Positions 58,082-64,000 of a DNA stretch of 64,000 nt are shown here, piece by piece. This DNA comes from Clostridia bacterium. Lineage in GTDB: Bacteria > Bacillota > Clostridia > Christensenellales > Aristaeellaceae. The notes below the pieces were generated by a model. That model saw only the letters and a list, made by a program, of their open reading frames with translations. It was not told the origin of the DNA and searched no databases. The translations under genes and the position numbers were made by a program. The stretch spans positions 102,483-166,482 of the forward strand of contig JAFUFB010000013.1 of assembly GCA_017470145.1 (NCBI GenBank), in the 5' to 3' direction. Within the stretch, counting starts at the first letter, position 1, and each line of letters begins with the position of its first letter.

Positions 58082-60237
58082 TTGATCGCGCTCCTCAGAT
58101 TGCTAATCCAGTCCTTGACCTTTAACGGTTCGTCAAACCAGTACTCCTTCAGCAGTGGAATCAATTCAAATTCCACGATACTGTTCAGAGCGCGGTCTGT
58201 CACTTCTTTCAGATTGCAGAAATAGCTATGGCCAATACAGAAGCCTTCACCAAGAGATTCATCTGCGACAATTGCGTTATTCAGGCTTTCAACACACGCA
58301 ATCAGTTTATCGAACTTCTCGCTTCCAAGCCCCATCCTGTACGCACGGAACTGGTCCGCCTCAAAACCTGGTTTAATCTCGAAGAAGCCAAACCTTCTGC
58401 GCAGCGCATAATCCATCATCGCCAGGCTGCGATCCGCTGTATTCATCATGCCGATAATATATACATTCTCAGGAATGGAGAATTTCTCATCGGAGTACAG
58501 AAGCTGAAGCTCAATTCCGCGCTTGTCCGCTTCAATCAGCATGAAGAGTTCGCCGAAAATCTTGCTGAGATTCCCGCGATTGATCTCGTCAATGATGAAA
58601 AAATATTCATTGTCGCTGTCAATCTCGGCAGCTTTGCAGAAGTTGTAAAACGCACCACGTTTTAGTTCAAAACCTTTTTCCGAAGGTCTGAAACCCATGA
58701 TGAAGTCTTCATAGGAATAGCTCTGATGGAACTGGATCATCATAACACGATCGGGATCTTTGACACCCATCATGGAATAAGCAAGTCGTTTTGCCGCGAA
58801 TGTTTTACCGACCCCCGGCGCACCTTGAAGAATAACATTTTTCTTGCTCTTTACCAGTTCAACCAACGTTTCATAGCTTTCCTTATCCATATAGACTTCT
58901 TCCAAAAACTTCTCCGCTGAATAAGGTTTAAGCTCCGTTACCTGTTCCTCGACATCCTCTTCTACTTCGCTTTCAAACAAAGCGCAAAGCTCCGCCACAT
59001 AATCTGTGTATTGCGTGATGTCTGTTAATGTTTTCATGGCAGCCTGGCCGGGATGCGGCCATTCGCCTTTATGAGTCCATGTAACCTTTCGCACATTCTT
59101 GTCTTCAGTGCGAGAATCATCGAATTCATAGTCTGACTGAACAACGCCTCGTCCTATGACAATACTCCGACCTTTTTTTGCAAAAATGATATCGCCCGGT
59201 TTGATATCATTGGCGAATTGCCACGTCGCGTGTGCCGCCATGGTGTACGGTTTGCTTGGGTCAATGTGCTCCTTCATGGCTTCCTTCATTTCCGTTTTGG
59301 AGGAGTACTGACTCAGATCACCGATTCCATCCCAGCCAATGGCCATGATTCCTTTTTTATAACATTCATCCCACAGATGAGCGTTCTCTCCAGGTGAATA
59401 CAGCCAGTAATGAACGGTCTTCACATCATCATCCGCAACCGCAGCGCCTTTTGTTTCCTGCTGATTTTTGGCCTTTAAAGCATTCTGCTTATTCACTTCT
59501 TCTGAGTATCGCCATGCCTCAAAGCTGAGTTCCTTAAAATCTTTCAGGCTGCTGGCATCGCTCTGCAGATACGCCCTTAGTTTCTCAACGATATCAAAAT
59601 ACTTTTCCGCAGGAATCTTCGCTTCAATTTCAGGCAACGTTTTTACAATTTCAGGAGGAATTTTGCCAGACTCATAGATATACCATGTGTTGCGCTGATC
59701 CAAATTCAAGAATGCATCTGGAGCAATCCAATACAAACCCATGGTGATCTTGCTGTTTCCATTGTACTTGATGTTCACAGCCACATCAAAATGCTTTGCA
59801 ACACGAGTTCGGTTATCTGCTGCCGAACTCCCGGCATAAGCCAACGCCGCATCAAACAGCTCCCACAATTCATCAATATCTGACTCTTGCCGTTCCGTAA
59901 TAAAAGGATAGAAGGTTGCGTTCTGTGGATTGAGCACAGGGAGGCTGTCAAATGAGTGCGGTACAGGCGACGAGACGCCAAAAAGATCCGCAACTGAATT
60001 AAGGATTGTTATCCGATTAGCATCTGTCAGTTTTTTGTTGAAGAGGCCAAAAACCGTAAAAGGATCAATGTCCACGATCTGGTTGTCTTTCTCCAATGTG
60101 GGCATTTTGAAACCAGTAATCTCATAGATCTGTTTGACCTTCTCTATGAGTGCCTTACGGTTGGATTTATACTGAAGGAGCTTCTGCGCCAGTTCCATGT
60201 AGAAATCAACCCAATCAAACTGATTTGTGTTGTTCAT
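58078..60237 (-). CDS. mcrB: McrB-like AAA+ GTPase with EVE-like reader domain
   Basis: 719 residues. N-terminal domain of about 270 residues (FDWVDFYMELAQKLLQ, HFDVAVNIKYNGNSKI) of unclear function. Then a PUA/EVE-like domain (about 280-400: VHYWLYSPGENAHLWDECY, GIMAIGWDGIGDLSQY, PGDIIFAKKGRSIVIGRGVV) that in other McrB proteins reads modified bases. The C-terminal AAA+ part has Walker A GAPGVGKT near 473, Walker B YFFIIDEINRGNLSKIFGEL and sensor MMNTADRSLAMMDYALRRRF, all typical of the McrB GTPase. GAGAGGG before the ATG. Confidence 0.92.
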   Translation of the reverse strand: MNNTNQFDWVDFYMELAQKLLQYKSNRKALIEKVKQIYEITGFKMPTLEKDNQIVDIDPFTVFGLFNKKLTDANRITILNSVADLFGVSSPVPHSFDSLPVLNPQNATFYPFITERQESDIDELWELFDAALAYAGSSAADNRTRVAKHFDVAVNIKYNGNSKITMGLYWIAPDAFLNLDQRNTWYIYESGKIPPEIVKTLPEIEAKIPAEKYFDIVEKLRAYLQSDASSLKDFKELSFEAWRYSEEVNKQNALKAKNQQETKGAAVADDDVKTVHYWLYSPGENAHLWDECYKKGIMAIGWDGIGDLSQYSSKTEMKEAMKEHIDPSKPYTMAAHATWQFANDIKPGDIIFAKKGRSIVIGRGVVQSDYEFDDSRTEDKNVRKVTWTHKGEWPHPGQAAMKTLTDITQYTDYVAELCALFESEVEEDVEEQVTELKPYSAEKFLEEVYMDKESYETLVELVKSKKNVILQGAPGVGKTFAAKRLAYSMMGVKDPDRVMMIQFHQSYSYEDFIMGFRPSEKGFELKRGAFYNFCKAAEIDSDNEYFFIIDEINRGNLSKIFGELFMLIEADKRGIELQLLYSDEKFSIPENVYIIGMMNTADRSLAMMDYALRRRFGFFEIKPGFEADQFRAYRMGLGSEKFDKLIACVESLNNAIVADESLGEGFCIGHSYFCNLKEVTDRALNSIVEFELIPLLKEYWFDEPLKVKDWISNLRSAIK

Positions 60238-60252
60238 GTTTGATCCCTCTCC

Positions 60253-60978
60253 TTATTGCATATCGACAATCCGAACAATGACGCCCTTTATCGTACCCGT
60301 TTCTGTTTCGATCTCAACAATATCTCCTACTGAAATATTTGGAGTATCGAAATAAAAATCCTCAGTGCTCCCATTATCTAATCTGGAAACAAGACAATGG
60401 ACATGAGTGGAATTGTGAATGTCTTTAGCAATGGCCTCCTCCGGAATCGCCGTCCAATCTTCAAAATAATCTTCCTGACATTCTTGTTCCATGTTCATGT
60501 CAGATTTTTGCAGCTCCAGTGCTTCGTTATATTCTTCTCTTGTTTCGTAATCCTCCGGATCAATACCATATTGCCATCCAGGTTCGCAATTAAGCCGCCA
60601 TGCATACCGATTGTCATTCATAACGCTATCTGATATGGCGTTTAACAGTGGATCATCACTGACAATGAATTCATCTTCCCTGTCAGACCAGGTTCTCTCG
60701 TTTGGATCCTTTCCGGGAGGGTCGGTTGTTACATTGAAAGAACCCTTCGCTCCAAGATATGCTCCTGTTCGCATTATTTGCCTTGTCGTTTTCATTCGTC
60801 CGGAAGCGATTCCAATAGCTGAAACACGATAAGGATTGATTTTCCCCTTGGCAGAATAATGGTATTTCTTTTCCATGTGGTTTGCCACTGAATTCATCGC
60901 AGCGCCACCAGCCAGATCAATCAATCCGTCCAGAATGCCCAGTCCGAAGGAACTGCTTTTTTTCCGTTTCTTTGCCAT
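60253..60978 (-). CDS. Unknown protein between brxL and mcrB
   Basis: 241 residues. Basic, Gly/Ser-rich N-terminus (MAKKRKKSSSFGLGILDGL, then DLAGGAAMNSVANHMEKKYHY), a middle with many Asp/Glu/Asn, and a C-terminus shaped like a small beta-barrel (VHCLVSRLDNGSTEDFYFD, ISVGDIVEIETETGTIKG). I do not recognise the family. GGAGG precedes the ATG; 33 bases after brxL and 15 before mcrB, so it is in the same operon. A nucleic-acid-binding or adaptor role is only a guess. Confidence 0.75.
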   Translation of the reverse strand: MAKKRKKSSSFGLGILDGLIDLAGGAAMNSVANHMEKKYHYSAKGKINPYRVSAIGIASGRMKTTRQIMRTGAYLGAKGSFNVTTDPPGKDPNERTWSDREDEFIVSDDPLLNAISDSVMNDNRYAWRLNCEPGWQYGIDPEDYETREEYNEALELQKSDMNMEQECQEDYFEDWTAIPEEAIAKDIHNSTHVHCLVSRLDNGSTEDFYFDTPNISVGDIVEIETETGTIKGVIVRIVDMQ

Positions 60979-61011
60979 CAGTTTCGCCTCCTTTCACAGT
61001 TTCATCCTTGT

Positions 61012-63072
61012 TTATTCCACGCCCAAAGCCTTATAAACAGCATCCTCCGGCGTCTGATAGAAAATCAAATTAAAGCAGCCAATCAGTTCTGCCGGAACAG
61101 TGCTGAGATCTGCAGCAGATGTAATCGGAAGCAGTACTTTCTTGGCTCCACTGTCCAGACACACCTGTAGAGAGTTGGCTAGTTCTTCCACCTTCATTAA
61201 CGTTCCGCTGATACTGATCTCACCCATCACAGCCAGAGAACTCAGCGCAGGTTTCCCCAACGCAATCGAACAGAGCGCAATCAGAGACGGCAGTGCCAGC
61301 TTCCCGGTCATGCCAATCCCCTGAAGATCCTGATAGTTGATGATATAGTCCTTCGTGGTGGTACTGATAGCTCCGCTGATCCTGTTTCCATTTGCTTTCA
61401 GATAGTTGAACGCAGTCATGCTGCTTTCTCTGGAATCACGCTCTGAACCGATCCCGGTTCGGTCAAATTTTCCATTACCCGGCAGCATCTGGCTTTCCAG
61501 TCGGAATAGCCCGATCATCCCGCTCTTGCCCTGACTGACCGTATAGATCTGTCCAGGATTGCTCATGCCTTCCGGGATCAGTTTCCCTCCGCCCTGTTCA
61601 GGCACAGACACAAAGTGCTCCTCAAAGTTATCATTATCGATGTAGCTGAAGTTGACATCATAAAATTCCATGCCACCCAGTTTCTTCAGTTGCTCCTTCA
61701 CGCGACGGCGCATTTCAAGGGCAAGAATCAAAATCTCTTCCAGCTCCTCTTTCGTATACTCACCGTCCGGATAGAGAAGCTTTATGAAACCACCAACCAT
61801 ACGGCGTACTGCGATGGTGTCGCGCTGATTCAGGTTGCGGCCCAGATGGAAATACTGATCCAGTGCATCACCAAACTGTTCCTTACGTAACTCCCTCAGG
61901 AACTCAGCCAGATAGTCCGTGATAAAGCCCCAGTCATTGGTAAAGTGCTCCGGCCTAAACTTCGGGATTTCCCAACCAGGAATATAGCAATGCATACGAT
62001 CCAGGAAAGCTGTGTCGGTGCCCATTTCTGGTGGGAACGGGTCAAACAGACTACTGGTTTTGAGCAGCACATCCACGCTTTGATTGATGTTTCCGACAAA
62101 AACCATAGAAGCGGACGCAGCTTTTTCCTCTTTGCCACGAGCAAAAGAACCGGATGCCATGTAGTCTTTCATGATCTGGATGCCATCTTTATCCTTAAAA
62201 TTAATACCGGCAACTTCATCGAAGGCCACGACATCCCACAAACCTACCAGACCAACCTGCTTACGTGCCATGTTATAAAACAGGTTAGCCACTGTCGTTT
62301 GTCCGCCTGAAACCAGGATACTGTTTGGCGAGATTTCCTTATACAGATGACTCTTACCAGTTGATCGGGGTCCGAGTTCACAGAGGTTAAAATTGTTCTC
62401 CACAAGCGGAATCATACGGGCTAACAGTAGCCATTTCTCGCGAGACTTCAGCGAATCTGGTTCCATTCCGATAGATCGCAGAAGAACATCCATCCATTCA
62501 TCCTTTGTGAAGGCTTTTCGCCCTGATTTCAGTTCATCAATGTCCACATGGGGCATTTGAATGGGTGTCAATTTCCGGATCTTGATAGGTGAATCGTGCT
62601 TCTCTTCTTCGTTATAATCATATTCCAACTGTACAATACACCAGATACCGCCACAGAGCAGCCTGTCAAACTTCTCAGGATATTCTTCACTGATAGGTAA
62701 CCCTTTCAGCCCGAGATTTGAAAATTCTGCCATATAGGTATCTTTTCTGACATCCAGCTGAACCGTGATTTTATCGATGACCGTATAGCTTCCCTTCTGA
62801 CGGAGCATGGAAAGAATCTTCTGCGCCTCATCCGGACGTACGAAGTTGTCTGCCAGAATATGCTTTACATTCTGAACACCACGCTCAATAATGGCTTCAT
62901 CATCAGAAGAACAGTACTGGCCTAGCAGAAACTCAAGAACATAGACCGGAACATTCGCACCTTCTTTGATCTTCTTTGTAAGATCTTTCCGGACAATTTT
63001 CCCATCAAAGCACTGACGAAGCTTCTCTTTTATGGTTTCCCTAGTATCTACCATGGATTCATTCTCAGTCAT
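61012..63072 (-). CDS. brxL: BREX protein BrxL (Lon-like AAA+)
   Basis: 686 residues. An N-terminal DNA-binding part (about 1-200) precedes an AAA+ domain with NLCELGPRSTGKSHLYKE as Walker A (about 235-250), VVAFDEVAGINFKDKDG as Walker B and FVGNINQSVDVLL as sensor. The C-terminal part is Lon-like (LQGIGMTGKLALPSL, AVMGEISISGTLMKVEELA, CLDSGAKKVLLP). The Lon Ser of DGPSAG is not conserved, in line with BrxL being an MCM-like DNA-binding ATPase rather than a protease. The ATG at 63072 has GGAGG seven bases before. It normally closes a BREX type 1 operon after pglZ. Confidence 0.93.
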   Translation of the reverse strand: MTENESMVDTRETIKEKLRQCFDGKIVRKDLTKKIKEGANVPVYVLEFLLGQYCSSDDEAIIERGVQNVKHILADNFVRPDEAQKILSMLRQKGSYTVIDKITVQLDVRKDTYMAEFSNLGLKGLPISEEYPEKFDRLLCGGIWCIVQLEYDYNEEEKHDSPIKIRKLTPIQMPHVDIDELKSGRKAFTKDEWMDVLLRSIGMEPDSLKSREKWLLLARMIPLVENNFNLCELGPRSTGKSHLYKEISPNSILVSGGQTTVANLFYNMARKQVGLVGLWDVVAFDEVAGINFKDKDGIQIMKDYMASGSFARGKEEKAASASMVFVGNINQSVDVLLKTSSLFDPFPPEMGTDTAFLDRMHCYIPGWEIPKFRPEHFTNDWGFITDYLAEFLRELRKEQFGDALDQYFHLGRNLNQRDTIAVRRMVGGFIKLLYPDGEYTKEELEEILILALEMRRRVKEQLKKLGGMEFYDVNFSYIDNDNFEEHFVSVPEQGGGKLIPEGMSNPGQIYTVSQGKSGMIGLFRLESQMLPGNGKFDRTGIGSERDSRESSMTAFNYLKANGNRISGAISTTTKDYIINYQDLQGIGMTGKLALPSLIALCSIALGKPALSSLAVMGEISISGTLMKVEELANSLQVCLDSGAKKVLLPITSAADLSTVPAELIGCFNLIFYQTPEDAVYKALGVE

Positions 63073-63117
63073 TTTCATTCCTCCCCATGTCAGAGCAATG
63101 GTGTTTCATCCAGCATT

Positions 63118-63876
63118 TTATTTGATTGAAGCAAGTACATCTTCAAAGATGGCATAGTTGTGTTTCACACCGTCGTCCAGATCAATGGAAATCATCTGAT
63201 CCGCCAGATGGTGCACCTTTTCCTCGTACTTTAGCAGTTCTGCATCCTGCCCCTGGATCTTGGTCAGCTGTTTCTGCAGGCGGACACGCTCAGAACCGTT
63301 GGCATTATCCACCCGTCTGGTCAGTTCCTCGATGGCTGTACGGTAACGACTCTGCATCTCATGCACATAGTCGGTGCGAACACGAGCGACCGTATCCTTT
63401 GCCCAGCGATGCATATAAACCAGGCACTTGAATCCATTCTTCTTGCCAGAATCGAACATCCAGTAAATAGGGCGCTTCTGATAGATTTTCAGGTGATCCT
63501 TATAGAAGTCGTTGAGGAAATACTGTCGGATCAGATCGCGGGCAGAGCCGCTGCCATTGAGATAGAGGGCGCTGGCGATGTACTTCAGGTTTTCCTCCAG
63601 CATTTCTTCGCCGAAAGCTTTCTTAACCCACTCCACAAACATCGTCACAATGTCGTCGCCGAAATACTCATCGTCCGTGATCGGCAGGATGCCGTCCTTA
63701 TCCGGGAACAGGGATTCATACCGATCCGGTGGCAGATCCACGACAGACAGAAACTCTGCGTTTTTCTCTCGTTCTTCCTGCTTTTCCTTTTCGAGCTGCT
63801 GCACAAACTCCTGCCAATTGCCACCGGCAAACTGCAGCCCGGGTTTCTTCTGACTATACCACAACTTCCACGGAAT
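63118..63876 (-). pseudogene. pglX: 5'-truncated pglX (BREX adenine methyltransferase), C-terminal part only
   Basis: About 250 residues matching the end of PglX/BrxX: PWKLWYSQKKPGLQFAGGN, the segment RPIYWMFDSGKKNGFKCLVY, the coiled-coil ARVRTDYVHEMQSRYR with the following charged helix, and the terminal SIDLDDGVKHNYAIFEDVL. Full PglX is about 1200 residues and carries its methyltransferase motifs far upstream; none are here. An in-frame TAA at 63877-63879 closes the frame just before the homology starts. The frame itself is intact to its stop. It is followed after 45 bases by brxL with no pglZ between. Confidence 0.78.
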
Positions 63877-63879
63877 TTA

Positions 63880-64000
63880 GGTAGGAAATTTGCCGACTTC
63901 GTCTGAACAGGAATCCAGATCATGTAGAAAACGGGATTTTTACCCCAATATATGGCTGTTTGAGCCACTTTTTTGTATTTTCAGGCTTGCATTTTTTGTC
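63880..64000. other. Unassigned sequence upstream of the pglX remnant
   Basis: About 120 AT-rich bases to the right edge. All minus-strand frames are closed by stops and I see no pglX-like sequence, so the break in pglX lies close to 63,880. A weak GGCT/AGCC hairpin is present. No promoter of good quality is seen. Confidence 0.4.

Noticed and set aside
63645-63968. 107-codon minus-strand frame at the right edge
   Set aside because: It is out of frame with the convincing pglX-like reading and shows no family features.
49078-64000. CRISPR array associated with the CARF protein
   Set aside because: No regularly spaced 25-40 base repeats were seen anywhere in the window.
51044-64000. Insertion sequence transposase within the island
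   Set aside because: No DDE or HUH transposase-like protein was found; the only recombinase is the tyrosine integrase.

Overview
The window reads as a chromosomal segment of a GC-rich, anaerobic, probably gut-associated member of the Clostridia (Bacillota). This rests on the gene orders murB-rapZ-whiA and rpsM-rpsK-rpsD-rpoA-rplQ, the extended bL17, the short-form HisG with HisZ, the strong GGAGG ribosome binding sites, and several glycoside hydrolases for plant or host glycans (GH3, GH2, GH51). The exact family cannot be fixed from the sequence alone.

Positions 1-18,000 are mostly housekeeping and mostly on the minus strand. They hold the start of a GH3 glycosidase with a coupled polytopic membrane protein; whiA, rapZ and murB; secG; a FadR-type GntR regulator with its own operator; an AlaX-type tRNA editing protein divergent from a CCA-adding enzyme; the ribosomal alpha operon behind a long structured leader (about 13,385-13,693); a small membrane protein; and a GldF/GldG/DUF4340 transporter set without its ATPase.

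Positions 18,176-27,083 are one compact histidine operon (hisZ-G-D-C-B-H-A-F-IE-J plus a second PHP gene). It covers every step from PRPP and ATP to histidine. Its promoter carries a palindrome exactly between the -35 and -10 boxes. Positions 27,191-36,514 hold a secreted five-SH3b protein, a LacZ-type beta-galactosidase, a comB / C39-like / pyk cluster, and a LexA-like (XRE plus S24) regulator with two small co-transcribed genes.

Divergent from that regulator, positions 36,607-45,784 carry a ten-gene Mrp/Mbh-type cation/proton antiporter operon. It has four NuoL/M/N-like subunits and no hydrogenase or quinone module. The last subunit has three tandem 24-residue repeats. Next come a GNAT enzyme, a YbaK-type deacylase, a GH51 arabinofuranosidase, and a low-molecular-weight phosphatase coupled to a CARF-nuclease (DUF1887, Card1-like) with no CRISPR array in view.

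From about 50,770 to the right edge lies an integrated mobile element. It starts with 10-bp iterons, a Tn916-type tyrosine recombinase, a DUF6462-like protein and an excisionase. Its cargo, visibly more AT-rich than the rest, looks like a defence island: two ATP-grasp proteins, a macro/unknown/NADAR fusion, an HD hydrolase, a deoxyribosyltransferase-like protein, a McrBC pair with an EVE-like reader domain, an unknown protein, BrxL, and a 5'-truncated pglX. The ADP-ribose-linked five-gene block (52,969-57,023) is the best candidate here for an undescribed system. The BREX part looks reduced: pglX is cut off and pglZ is absent from its usual place.
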